From Malachius bipustulatus (Eukaryota; Arthropoda; Insecta; Coleoptera; Melyridae): a stretch of 64,000 bases of DNA. Both the position numbers and the translations under genes were made by a program. A model generated the notes under the pieces. That model did no database searches and was not told where the DNA came from. It saw only the letters and a program-made list of their open reading frames with translations. The DNA is taken from positions 12,899,507 through 12,963,506 of the forward strand of contig OU342632.1 of NCBI GenBank assembly GCA_910589415.1. Direction: 5' to 3'. Positions 11,201 to 21,831 of this stretch are shown piece by piece. The first letter of the stretch is position 1; each line of letters starts with the position of its first letter.

Positions 11201-14074
11201 ATTTACCTTTCTCTCTTCTGCATAGGACTAAATATCAACTCTTCATTCTTCTAACAGACATCTTCCTACATATTCTTAGAAACTTTTTTTATATAAATTT
11301 AATGAACAGAAATGAATAATAAATGCAATACCTATCTATAATATTTAAACATCAAAACGTTCAGTTTCTGGTGTTTTTTTTCAGATGTTTATTAATTAGT
11401 ATGAACTACTTTTGCGTACTGCCGCATTTAAATATGATTAAACGTTTAATAGCCCGTGTAAACGTTTACAGTATATCGTTAACTACTTGGAATAGCAAGC
11501 ACCACTTGCTGACTTACACTGGATCGTAATTTTTTTTTGAGTTCTTTTATAACTCCCAAGATGTTTAGATGCAAATGGAAATAACTTCTTCAGTTGACGC
11601 TTTTGAGAAATTATTATTATGACAGTAACGCAAACTTATTTTACTTAGACCTCTAATGCTTCAAAAATGTAGTAGATGCAGTTTTTAGGGTAGTTAGATT
11701 TATAAAGCGTTTCAAAGGAAATTCCTAATATGTGTATTGCAATTATTTGATTAGATTTGTGTGGTAACTGGATTGAAATCGCCTATGGAACTACTTCCGG
11801 ATCTGTGAGAGTTATAGTTCAACATCCTGAAACTGTCGGACATGGTCCTCAACTGTTCCAAACATTCACTGTCCATCAAAGTCCGGTTACCAAAGTAAGT
11901 AGTCACAAAATATGTTACTTAGGAAACTTCTCATTTTATACCTCTTGTAAGTATGTAAATGAATCATTATAGCCTATTGCTTGAAGAACAAGTTAGATAC
12001 CTAAATATGCAGAATACCCTTTAGACCGAGACCATCAAGTACTTTGACTTTCAAACTTAACTTTAAAACAAGGTTAGGGTCACCAATCGAATATCCTTTA
12101 TTTGACCCACAACTTTCATTAAGAATAATTATTTAAGTTTCACCAACATCTTTAATCAATCTGAGAGGTTAAAATAAATAGAAAAAATTACCCGAATAGA
12201 CATAGGAACCATTTTAACCCCTAATTATATAAATATGTTTTCATTTCTTATTAGAAAAAACACTTTGACCCTAAAATAACCTTGAAATTTGACCTCTGGG
12301 TAAAGGTCAGAGTCATCATTAGATGACTCCCTATCCACACTCCCAAATGCACTGTTTATTTGAAACTTTTCTCGCTATCCACCGCACCTTGAAACCTATC
12401 CTCGTGAATCTATTAAAATGAGTCACCCTGTATAATCATCTGAAATTATAGCGCAATATTTGATTAAAAGGTTGTTGATGACTGACATCGAAAGTAAATC
12501 TGCAAGCTTTCCATTGGATGACTTTTCAGATTGCAAAATTTAATAGAATGGCAATCTTATTAATTGTGACTCTGTAGCAATTTTATGTTTTTACTATAAT
12601 GCATTCCACCTACAGGTGACATTATCAGAGAAGTACTTGGTATCCGTGTGTTGTGAATACAACCATGTGAGAAGTTGGCGGGTGACAAGGTTTCGTGGAA
12701 TGTTATCTACTCAGCCGGGATCGACTCCTGAAGCCTCATTTAAAATAGTGGCGATAGAGGCTGGAGATCCCTGCATTAGTCACACCGTCTCCAACGATTG
12801 CGGCCCATTTGGAGAACAGGACGATGAGCAGGTATTTATTCAGAAGATCGTACCAGATGCCGATCAACTTTTTGTCAGGCTTGCGAGTAACGGAAAGAGG
12901 TACGTAATTCCAGTTGCTGTAAAACACAAGTGATTGGGAGTCACGATGTTATCTTTTCAGGGTGTGCATTATAAAAGCTGTCGACGGAAGTACAGTAAGC
13001 TCGTTTTGCGTGCACGAATGTGAAGGTTCGAGTAGAATGGGATCTAGACCGAGAAGGTTCATATTTACCGGCCATTCGAACGGATCGATTCAAATGTGGG
13101 ACCTGACGACTGCTCTTGATCTCTCTTATAAAACCGATTTAGGTAACATATTGACTACTAATTTTCACTACTATTAAGCATGCAAAAATAATATGCTAGT
13201 GACTTGATCAAATTAACTTCAACTCAAATAATAATTTGTCTTTATTTGTTTGCTTAAAAGTACGATTTAATCACGAGTATAGAATTTGTAAGCCCCCTTT
13301 TATTGCTAATGCTAGAGAATTCATAAAAACTGCGAGTATTCAATGTAGATGTTTTATAAAATCTAATTCTACATTAGAAAATATTCTAAATGGCGAAAAA
13401 AGCAAATCTAAATCCTTAAGAATCTATAGAATTATTTTTGAAGCAATGTGATCTAAATTAATAGGAAAAATAAATTTTCATCTGTTCTTGATTAGTTCCA
13501 GTTTTCAGTAGAGCTTATTGTCTTCTTAGACCTGTCAATAAGAAAGAGCAGTGAGCTCAACATCATTTTTTGAATGAAAATAAAAACGGAGATGTGTGTC
13601 AAAAGTTACAAATTATTAGAGAAATCAGCACACTGTCATAAACTGTTGTAAACTATATTAGCTCATTCTAGCATCGGTTAATAAGAATCCATTTTTTCTC
13701 TTGCCTGAAAAGTAGTTTTAATAAAGTACTAGAAGAACCCATCAATCGTATACTCACTTGTATTTATAAGTTAAGATTTTATTTTTAATAAATTTGCTAG
13801 TTGCAGCTGGCAAATAATTAATTATTGTAGACTAATTCAGATTTTGTAATTTTTTATTTTATTTGTATGCTTATTAGCGGAAAAAACCAATGGCGGGCCA
13901 TCCCCAGAGGAGCTTCTGAGGATGCTAGACCAATGTGACTTAAGCAACAGCTTATGTTCAACGCCTTGCATGTCTCCATCACCGTCACTGGCAGCCGCTG
14001 CACGTCTAAAGTCCAGCAACGTTGCTTTCCTTAATCAACTGCAGGACAGCGACCGTTCATCGAGTTCCACTTAA
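2271..14074 (+). CDS. KCTD3: KCTD3/SHKBP1-type BTB and beta-propeller protein, complete
   Basis: Twelve coding exons join in phase: 2271-2332, 2413-2726, 4345-4626, 4695-4892, 5105-5198, 5270-5451, 5507-5710, 5772-5888, 11755-11894, 12616-12899, 12961-13142 and 13878-14074. They give about 751 residues. A BTB/POZ (T1-like) domain fills residues 10-125 and begins with [11 protein letters not shown], typical of KCTD proteins. A Ser/Asn-rich linker follows (about 126-285), then a WD-like propeller with [27 protein letters not shown] and [12 protein letters not shown], and a tail with [12 protein letters not shown]. These blocks match the KCTD3/SHKBP1 family. KCTD proteins commonly oligomerise and some act with cullin 3; in mammals KCTD3 binds HCN3 channels and SHKBP1 binds SH3KBP1. 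The insect role is not shown by the sequence. The ATG has a good context (AAAATGG). A possible extra exon is listed separately. The 5.9-kb intron 5889-11754 contains inverted repeats. Confidence 0.95.
6644..7355. repeat. Two-layer palindromic element in a KCTD3 intron
   Basis: TA-flanked inverted repeat. The outer left end reads CAACATTTTTCAAAACATGT and the outer right end ACATGTTTTGAAACATCTTG. A second inverted pair starts after TA at 6751 (CAGGGTGTCAT) and ends before TA at 7256 (ACACTCTG), about 100 bp inside each end. It has no coding capacity. It lies in intron 5889-11754 and would be transcribed with the gene. Confidence 0.75.
8204..8444. repeat. 241-bp MITE, GGGCC-GGTTGCAC family, copy 1
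   Basis: The ends are inverted: GGGCCAGTTGCACAAACGTT and AACGTTTGTGCAACCGGACC. The interior shares long blocks (TTGAAAATATGGTGAATATTT, CAGTAATTAACTCTTCTA, TTTGATAATACAGGG) with a 237-bp copy at 29249-29485. It is non-coding and intronic. Confidence 0.8.
9705..9725 (+). other. KCTD3: Candidate 21-nt microexon of the KCTD3-like gene
   Basis: A 21-nt segment in the 5.9-kb intron lies between a pyrimidine-rich tract ending CATGCCAG and a GTATGC donor. It is a multiple of three and keeps the one-base phase of both neighbouring exons. Inclusion adds seven residues (T-S-E-R-G-R-E, and the following Asn becomes Asp) just before [12 protein letters not shown] in the propeller. It is probably a cassette exon, but only transcripts can show this. 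Confidence 0.6.
9726..11754 (+). other. Second half of the large KCTD3 intron
   Basis: AT-rich intron sequence. Several short open stretches, such as 10130-10561, have no recognisable protein features, no splice-consistent continuation and biased low-complexity composition. I treat them as chance. Confidence 0.5.
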
Positions 14075-15491
14075 ACATTAAGAGAAAGTGCACTTATTGT
14101 TAATTTTCTAGACAATAGTTATTTTTTCTTACTGTTTAATTTGATATTTTTGCTGTGCAATTTTTCTCTTTGTATGAGCACATTTTATGGTCAAATGTTT
14201 TCTATTTACAACATATCACCTTTCTGCTGTGCATTTAGTAGATTGCCACTTCTTGCCTGCTTTATTTTTAAGATAATTGTTATAAGAATAAAAATTATAT
14301 GGTGCTCGAATTCAGCGAGTTTAGATAATTATTATATTAGACAAGACTTGTTTGTAATTTTAATTATTGTTTATTTACTGAGGGATCACAAAAAGCATGT
14401 TCAAAAGACATTTATTTGACTTTTTGGTTCATGCGTTTAATAAGAAAAATGCTTGTTGAAAATATTTTTTTATCTATCTAGAGGTTTATGTGCATTTATT
14501 TAATAATTTGGGTACAAAGTTCATGTGCAAACTTTTTTAATGTAGTGAATTTTAATAAGGGTTGCAGTTGAATAACTGCAGTTAAAATATTCTGTAAAGT
14601 AGCAGTGGAGGCTTATGGGTTCTAATAAAAGAATGACTTTGAGAAAAAAATTAATGAAGTAATAAGCTTGTAAGGAGTACTTATAGCACATGTTTTTAAT
14701 TAATATTTTTTACAATAATATTATTAACTAAGTCATGAAGGGCCGCATACGGCGCCTGTATCTGAAGTGGTGTCTGGTTGAAGCAACCATCAAAACTTCA
14801 GGTATCCAGATTGGCAAATATAATACATTTTCATTATTGTCTAAATTTAATAGACTTTCAGATAAAATTGTCACAACGTTGCCAGGTTAATTTTAGGTAG
14901 ATCTCCTCAAGATACAAGAAAATGGAAGTTATTTTACTTTACGTAACTGCATGTAAACTATGTCTTTTAAACACAATTTTCATAGGCATTTGAAACAAAC
15001 CATTTTTAACCATGTTTCTGTTTATAATTAATAACAATAATCGAAATTACAATATCTATCTAGGAAAAATAGGCCAAAGTGCATCACTTGTACTCAATAC
15101 CGTATGCAGTACTCGATATTTCTATTACTATTACTCTATCTAAGCGATATCTTTAGACCTCACCTTTGATAGCTTCTCTGAGATGTTCGTTTCTCATCCT
15201 CTTCCCTTTTCTGGCATCTTGCAATCTTTTTTTTTATTCGCTGCAGCTCTGCCATTAACTTTATTAACATGTTCCACAATCACCTCTTCCCATCCACTCT
15301 CCCTCAATCTCTCCAAGTTTTGAAACCTTTTCTCTACATCTCCGACCTGATGGTACATCATTTGGCAAAACCCGTGCAAGTCCTGGCAAGTCAACATGTT
15401 GTCACAGTCCTCGCATCGGTTTATCAAATTGGTTATCTAATTTATTGGAAATATGTATTATACTTCTTCCTGTTGAGTCTAATAAGATATA
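14075..15491 (+). other. KCTD3 3' UTR and intergenic DNA
   Basis: An AATAAA at 14624-14629 is a plausible polyadenylation signal about 550 bases after the stop codon. A weak coding-like fragment lies at 15194-15427 on the - strand. Nothing else is recognised. Confidence 0.5.
15194..15427 (-). pseudogene. Unidentified coding-like remnant
   Basis: An open stretch of about 77 codons is protein-like: a Cys cluster (CEDCDNMLTCQDLHGFC) is followed by a charged helix-like section (VEKRFQNLERLRESGWEEV) and a basic tail. I do not recognise the family. There are no splice sites or start context tying it to a host gene. Lying among transposons, it may be a fragment of a transposon protein. The low confidence reflects the lack of any match. 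Confidence 0.25.
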
Positions 15492-16253
15492 CAGTGCTTC
15501 CCAAAAGTAACGGATAAATTCGATAAAACGGAGAGGGCTGTTTTTTTGAAAAAATAAAAAAACAGGTCGATTTTGCTTTTGAGTTGTTCAACTTTTGACA
15601 TAATATTGGGGTATACAGGGTGATGCGCGAAAAAGTGGTGACGTCATCGGCATTTTTTTTAAATGGCAACCCTTATTTTTTATTCCATTTTTTGATACTT
15701 CATTTAATTGCCAGTATGGTAATGTAATCAATTTGTAACCTTAAATAAGGAATTTTCTGAGAAAACAGCTTGTGAGTCGACATTGTGCACTTTTTACTGA
15801 TGTGAAAATCGGAACATTAGCGATAAAAATAAAAAAATATCAAATAAAAATGACTGTTTCCATGGTAATTTTATAAGATCTGTCTATTAAATTAAGTCTA
15901 TTAAATTAAATCTGTTAAATTAAATTAAATTAAATCTATTAAATCTGTCTATTGAATTGAATGTCTCCAAATTAAGTTATTTTCACAGAAATTTCGTCGT
16001 TTAAGGTTACAAAATGATTACATTACCGTATTGGCAATTGAATGAAGTATCAAAAAATGGAATAAAAAATAAGTGTTGCCATTTAAAAAAAATACAGATG
16101 ACGTCACCACTTTTTCGCGCATCACCCTGTATACCCCAATATTATGTCAAAAGTTGAACAACTCAAAAACAAAATCGACCTGTTTTTTTATTTTTTCAAA
16201 AAAACAGCCCTCTCCGTTTTATCGAATTTATCCGTTACTTTTGGGAAGCACTG
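15492..16253. repeat. Two-layer palindromic element, 762 bp
   Basis: The outer ends are perfect inverted copies over CAGTGCTTCCCAAAAGTAAC, and the arms stay nearly identical for about 235 bp. A second inverted pair begins after TA at 15616 (CAGGGTGATGCGCGAAAAAG) and ends before TA at 16129, exactly 124 bp inside each outer end. The centre (about 15880-15970) is a run of ATTAAATTAAAT-like units. A one-sided copy of the same double-layer arm is at 48164-48397. TA precedes the left end; the right flank is AA. Confidence 0.85.
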
Positions 16254-16786
16254 AAATGTATATCTGTATATACCAGTGAGCCAATCCACCTCTACCAATG
16301 GTATGGATTTACTGTTTTACTATTTGCAATGCTAAAATTTTAAAATTATGTTAAAGTAAATAGCTTTTCAAAAACTCTGGCAGAAATTAATCATTCACAA
16401 ACATCCCAAGACGTTTTTACAAAAAGTCATAAAAATAAAATTGTTATAATCCTTGGGTCTCCACTGTAAAGTAATACAGTAATTCAACTAAAAAACCATC
16501 TGAAATGGATATTCAATTGCTCGTTTTATGACATCTATGTGATACTGATAACTAAATACTTCTGAATAATCTCGTGTATTTTTGTGCATCTCGTGAGAAA
16601 TAATTTTATTAAATAATATGTAATATAGAATATTTTATTAATTCTATGTGTTATTAAGAATTAAAAGTACAATCCTTGTTAGCGAGAAAATTTAAAGATA
16701 TCCAAGAAAGCTTATTCAGTTGGCATTACTTACTAATCTGCGTTTTGGTTACAAATTGTAATTTAATTGAAAAAACTATAAAATTA

Positions 16787-18443
16787 TTAACACGTTGACG
16801 ACGGAATGTATGTACAGTAGAAGCTCGATTATCCGGATCGCGATTATCCGGAATCCGCTTTATCCGGAACAAAATTGATTTTTAAAACCGCCGCTTTATC
16901 CGGAACGATCGTGGTCCGTATCCGAAATTTGAACGAAAAATCAAGTCATCCGCGTTATCCGAAACGCGCGCCTTCAAATACTCCGCATTATCCGAAATTG
17001 TAATATGTATGTACATATATAGATATGTACACAAATATGTATGTTTTTATTTGATTACGAAGATTTATTACTATGTTGAGTTGTTTTTAACAATAATAAG
17101 TCATGTAACTTACCTGCCTACATTATTTTATATATTCGTAAAAAACTCCGTATTATCCGAACTTTCACTTATCCGAAATGGGTTCGGTCCACATTACTTC
17201 GGATAATCGAGCTTCTACTGTATATCGATTATGTCTGATATACGTAATACAAATAATAGTGCATCCTTCACAAACTTACGATGCTCATAATTCTGCTATC
17301 TCGTACCACACCCTTGAATCAGCGCTGTTGAATGTAGCTATGAATGCAGAGTAACATGAGTATGACTTGGATACTGCTAACAGTAAGCGGGTCTTTTTTG
17401 CGCCACTCGGCATACAAAGTCATATAAGTCATTATTTATATACGGCACGGGACTTTCTCGATCCATTTGGCGGAACTTTACTTACATCCAGTATTAACGG
17501 GCAGATTTATGTGCTCTTTTTTGAAGCTAATATCGACGTCAAATGAGTTTTATTGACATTTTTGTAATTACTTTCATGTCAAGAATAGATAAAATTACAA
17601 ATTTCCACTTAGACTTGATGCCTTCTTCAGAAATGGCCACAGAAATCTGCCTGTTAACTTAATGAGCCTTTATAATACCTGCTGTTAGTCTTTTGCATTT
17701 GAGTGTTAATGTTAATATGATGTACATAGGCCATAATTATAATTGTTGTTTATGAGTGTCTACATTATTTTTTTAATATGGAAAGCCAAGGTAAAAGAAT
17801 TGTGAAGCCAGTGCTATTCTAATTTTTCTCCTAAATACACGATACGGGTCTTCTAAGGCCCGTATTAAATTTTTTTTCTATAACAATGATACAGTCCATA
17901 CGATATTTGAAGAAACAAAATTCTCAGAAAAGAATAAATCGATAACTTACTCTTATAGACACACGGGCCTCTGCCATCGCTTGATATTTGTAAGCAGTGG
18001 CGGGCGGATCGTGAAACGTAGATTTTAAATAATAAAATATATTTTCAAGGCATGTAAATGCGTCAATGAAGCGTGAACGGGTGAAAGACGTGCTGCTGCT
18101 GTCTTTCCGGTCGGCGGTAAGTGCAGTCAGCTTGCATTTCCGAGATAGTGACGTAGCACACTTCCAAGAATTTTAGCTCATGAAATATCGGTCGAGCTGT
18201 ACGGGTCTTTTAAGACCCGTCCTGACGCAACTGAATATTCTTTTATACCTAACAATGCGCTACTTTATTGGCTTTTATGCCTTAGTTCCTTATTTTTTGG
18301 ATAGATGACACTAGGCTTATGTTTTGCATACGAGCACTAAAAGCCCCATACCGTAAATTAAAATATATCGACATGTTCCCTTAAAGGCCTGTTTTGTTCT
18401 AATTAAAACACCATAAACATCCCTGCCATCGTCAACGTGTTAA
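16787..18443. mobile_element. piggyBac-like non-autonomous element
   Basis: The element is bounded by TTAA on both sides (16787-16790 and 18440-18443), with short inverted ends CACGTTGACGACGG and the reverse of CCATCGTCAACGTG. TTAA target sites are characteristic of piggyBac transposons. Internal palindromic motifs (ACGGGTCTTTTAAGACCCGT near 18200 and related ones at 17845) may be subterminal binding sites. No transposase reading frame is present, so it would need help in trans. Its left end is interrupted by a pogo/Tigger-like element. Confidence 0.75.
16815..17220. mobile_element. pogo/Tigger-like MITE nested in the piggyBac-like element
   Basis: The 406-bp element has inverted ends CAGTAGAAGCTCGATTATCC and GGATAATCGAGCTTCTACTG, with TA on both sides. 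The ends and the repeated TTATCCGGAA/TTATCCGAA boxes inside both arms resemble pogo/Tigger (Tc1-mariner superfamily) termini. No transposase is encoded. It sits 24 bp inside the older piggyBac-like element. A remnant with similar boxes lies at 31384-31680. Confidence 0.8.
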
Positions 18444-18918
18444 ATTGTGTAAAGAACTAAATACAAGAACTCCCAAAAAAGTTTTTCTGTTGTAGCGATT
18501 AATATTCCAAACGGCTTATGAAAGAAAGAAATATAACTGATACTTGTCAGTTGGTAATTAATTGTTCAAAGAAACCTTGCAGACAAAAAATGCAGGGCAA
18601 TATTACTGTCCATTATTACAAACTATCGTGCGAGTGTATTGCACTTCCACCAGAGTATTTTAGTTTATCACTGCCAACTAAAAAGTTATTCTTGATCGCT
18701 TTTAATAGTAAAAATTAAATTTCTTGTTGAAGTTTCATATTTAATCTAAATCGATGTGATGCCTAATAAAAAATCTGTTTCTATTCAAAGAGCTTTATTT
18801 ATTTAGAATTCTCGTAATTTATTTTTATTATCTGGGAATCCTTAAAGTCCACATTAATGGCATTTAACTGGGAGTCCAGCTCACCATTTGTAAGGAATCT
18901 GGGGATTTTATAATTATT
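18444..18918. other. Intergenic DNA before the BEL element
   Basis: AT-rich sequence. An open stretch at 18518-18718 has no recognisable features. Nothing is called here. Confidence 0.4.
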
Positions 18919-18923
18919 ACTTT

Positions 18924-19278
18924 TGTTCAGTTTCAGTTTAATTTCATAAATTTGTTTGAAAATTTGTAAACATGGCAGCGGTGTGTCTGCTGTTGTGTAG
19001 CCTAGCGATGCTGTAGCCTCTTGAGAGGACAGCAGGATGATTGGGAATTTTTAGTATTAGAGTGTTACCGAGAGACTGGAGAGCAGACAGGTCGTGTTGA
19101 CCTACGCAGGGTGTTAATTTTTATATTTTGTGTTTAAACAGAAGCATTGTGTCATGAATTGTAAATTCATAAATTTGTGTTTTTTGGTGGATGAAGAATA
19201 AAGTTTTTGTTAAACATTAATGTCTGATTCCAATGGTCCTTCGAGAAATTAAATACTTAACAAGCAGCAAACATAACA
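18924..19278 (+). repeat. BEL/Pao 5' LTR
   Basis: 355 bp, starting TGTTCAGTTTCAG and ending CAAACATAACA. It contains an AATAAA at about 19198 that may serve as polyadenylation signal in the 3' copy. By eye it is identical to 25465-25819. Confidence 0.93.
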
Positions 19279-19286
19279 TAATTATT

Positions 19287-19304
19287 TGGTCCAATCGAGC
19301 CGTA
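19287..19304 (+). other. Candidate primer-binding site of the BEL element
   Basis: TGGTCCAATCGAGCCG starts 8 bp after the 5' LTR. The TGG start complements the CCA end of a tRNA and the position is right for a primer-binding site. I cannot assign the tRNA. Confidence 0.5.
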
Positions 19305-19429
19305 TTATTGAATTCAGCGAAACAGGGAAACAATTGAACAATCAGCAGTGTCTCTCCAGCTCAGGGGTAACAATATCAATTAACAAGAACAATAACAATT
19401 ATCAAGAACAATAATAATTATCATAATCA

Positions 19430-19597
19430 ACAGCAACATTATTATCAAGAACATAAACAAATAAACAGCAGTATCAAGAAGAACATAAACAAATAAACAG
19501 CAGTATCAAGAAGAACATAAACAAATAGAGCAGTATCAAGAAGAACATAAACAAATAGAGCAGTATATCAAGAAGAACATAAACAAATAGATCAGAA
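19430..19597 (+). repeat. Tandem repeats in the BEL leader
   Basis: A unit of about 30-33 bp built on CAGTATCAAGAAGAACATAA followed by ACAAATA is repeated four times, with a partial degenerate unit in front. CAA/AAC-rich direct repeats precede it from about 19378. It lies in the untranslated leader between the primer site and gag. Confidence 0.85.
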
Positions 19598-19881
19598 AAC
19601 GTCATTGGATCTGGTGAGTCCGTTCCTTTTATTTATCCTTGCTTCATTTAAGTACCTACCTAAACTTTTTTACCTATAACAAATTCAAATTAAGTACTGT
19701 GTATTATTATCATTAAGTTAATAAAATCATTCAAATTTAATAACAATCAGGAATCAAGTGTCATTGCAGTCTTGTGTTAGTGATATAATTTATTCAAATA
19801 AATAAAAAATCAATCGAGAAACAAAACAAATAAACGGATCTGTCTTGAAAGGTTATTAATTCAATATTAAAATTTAAAAAC

Positions 19882-21831
19882 ATGGCAAATGAACAAAAAT
19901 TAATCGAGTTACATTGTAAGAGAGGTGTAGTTAAAGGTTGTTTAACGAAGTTTGAAACTTATATAAACAATATCATACAGGTGAGTGAACAAAATGTTTT
20001 TGAAATCAAGACCCGACTTGCAAAGTTAGATAATCTTTGGAAAGATTTTAATGAAGTTCAGTTATCAATTGAAGTATTAACAGAAAACAGTGTAGTTGAA
20101 AACAAAGAAAGAGTGAGTTTTGAAGATAGATATTACGCAATTACTGCACATACAAGTAGATTATTGCATGCTTATGAAGTGAAGGCGGTAAATTTACAGG
20201 GAATATCGCAGCAAGCGTCGGGGCCGTCTGGCAACGTAGGTCAGCAGTCGAGTAGCAGCCAGATGCAGGTGTCCTCGTTAAATCAAACGGTTTCACGAGT
20301 AGAATTACCTAAATTACGTCTTCCTGAATTTCACGGACAGCTGGAAGAGTGGAATTCTTTTTCAGATACATTCACGAATTTAATTGACAAAAATGAAAGT
20401 TTATCAGGTATACAAAAATTTTTCTATCTTCAAGGTTGTCTTAAAAATGAAGCAGCTCAGGCAATTAAATCATTAGAAATTACAGATTCAAATTATGCTA
20501 TAGCGTGGGATCTTTTGAAAAGTAGATATGATAACAAAAAGTTAACTATCCGAAAGCACATTAAAAATATTGTTGATATCAATCCTATAGCAAAACAGTC
20601 ATCAATAAATTTAAGAATGTTTCTTGATGCATTTCAAAGAAACTTCAGGGCTTTAAAAAATTTAAAGGAACCTGTAGATCAGTGGAATTCAATTCTACTA
20701 TTTATTTTAACATCGAAATTAGACTCTGTATCAAACAAAGAATGGGAAACAGAAACAAAAAATTATGAAAACACAACAGTCGACGACTTTATTAAATTCA
20801 TTACAGAAAAATGTCAAGTACTTGAGATTACAGATAATAAGTCTTCTCAAGCTCCAATAAATGTAAAAAGGGTTCATACAAATTTAACCACAGCTCATGC
20901 AACAAATGAAAACAATTATTTTTCCAATACACATCGTTCATCAAACAGTAACAATCATTTTTCTAATACAGCTCATTCATCAAGAGGTATTGGCAACAAC
21001 TATTTCTCTAACAAACCTGAAAATAGAGCATATCCATTTTATAGATGTTCACATTGTAATGGTGAGCATGGTATTTGGAATTGTGAAAAATTCTTGAAGT
21101 TATCAGTTCAAGGTAGAATAAATGTAATCAGGAATAATGGGGCTTGTTTGAACTGCCTAAAAAAGGGTCATTCGGCACAGGAATGCATGGGGAGAATATG
21201 TAGAATTTGTAACAAAAGGCACAATACATTGTTGCACTTGTATCAAAATCAATCGGGCTTTCAAGCAACACAGCAAGTAACAAATAACAATGTGCAGACC
21301 GCTGAGCAGTCTCACAGCAATTCAGGTTCAAATCAGGATGGCAAACAACTATCAAATAATAATGACAGGTCTTCAATTCAATCAAGTACAGTTGTGGCAA
21401 GTTCCTACGAAAATATAGGTCATCATGTAGTTTTAGCAACTGCTATTGTACATATTCAGGATCAAAATGGTAAATTTCATTCTGCCAGAGCATTGCTAGA
21501 CTCAGGATCACAATCAAATTTCATAACAGAAGATCTGTGCAACAAACTCAATTTGCAAAGGCAAAAGGTCAATATTCCTGTCTCTGGAATAAGCGAAAAC
21601 ATGATCAAGGTCAAGCATTTCACAAGGACAGTGATTCAATCACGAGTTAATTCATTTTCAGCAAATTCGACTTTTTTAGTTTTGCAAAAAATCACAGAAG
21701 ATTTACCTACTGTTGATTTAGATTTAAAACAAATTAACATACCAGAAAATATTCAGTTAGCAGATGAGGAGTTTCATATATCCAGAAATATAGATTTATT
21801 ATTTATTGCTCGGTGCATCTCTATTCTATGA
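19882..21831 (+). CDS. BEL/Pao gag plus aspartic protease (first part of broken frame)
   Basis: The 649-codon frame starts at ATG 19882 after an A-rich leader. Residues about 145-310 look like the DUF1759 gag domain (LRLPEFHGQLEEWNSFSD). Three Cys/His motifs follow near residues 390-455: CSHCNGEHGIWNC, the CCHC knuckle CLNCLKKGHSAQEC, and CRICNKRH. A retropepsin-like active site LLDSGSQSNF lies near residue 540 (GAC at 21499). The protein would form the nucleocapsid and process the polyprotein. The frame runs out at 21831 a few codons past the point where the homologous reading moves to another frame near 21806. That is a lesion, unless it is programmed, which would be unusual for BEL/Pao. 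Confidence 0.9.
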   Translation: MANEQKLIELHCKRGVVKGCLTKFETYINNIIQVSEQNVFEIKTRLAKLDNLWKDFNEVQLSIEVLTENSVVENKERVSFEDRYYAITAHTSRLLHAYEVKAVNLQGISQQASGPSGNVGQQSSSSQMQVSSLNQTVSRVELPKLRLPEFHGQLEEWNSFSDTFTNLIDKNESLSGIQKFFYLQGCLKNEAAQAIKSLEITDSNYAIAWDLLKSRYDNKKLTIRKHIKNIVDINPIAKQSSINLRMFLDAFQRNFRALKNLKEPVDQWNSILLFILTSKLDSVSNKEWETETKNYENTTVDDFIKFITEKCQVLEITDNKSSQAPINVKRVHTNLTTAHATNENNYFSNTHRSSNSNNHFSNTAHSSRGIGNNYFSNKPENRAYPFYRCSHCNGEHGIWNCEKFLKLSVQGRINVIRNNGACLNCLKKGHSAQECMGRICRICNKRHNTLLHLYQNQSGFQATQQVTNNNVQTAEQSHSNSGSNQDGKQLSNNNDRSSIQSSTVVASSYENIGHHVVLATAIVHIQDQNGKFHSARALLDSGSQSNFITEDLCNKLNLQRQKVNIPVSGISENMIKVKHFTRTVIQSRVNSFSANSTFLVLQKITEDLPTVDLDLKQINIPENIQLADEEFHISRNIDLLFIARCISIL

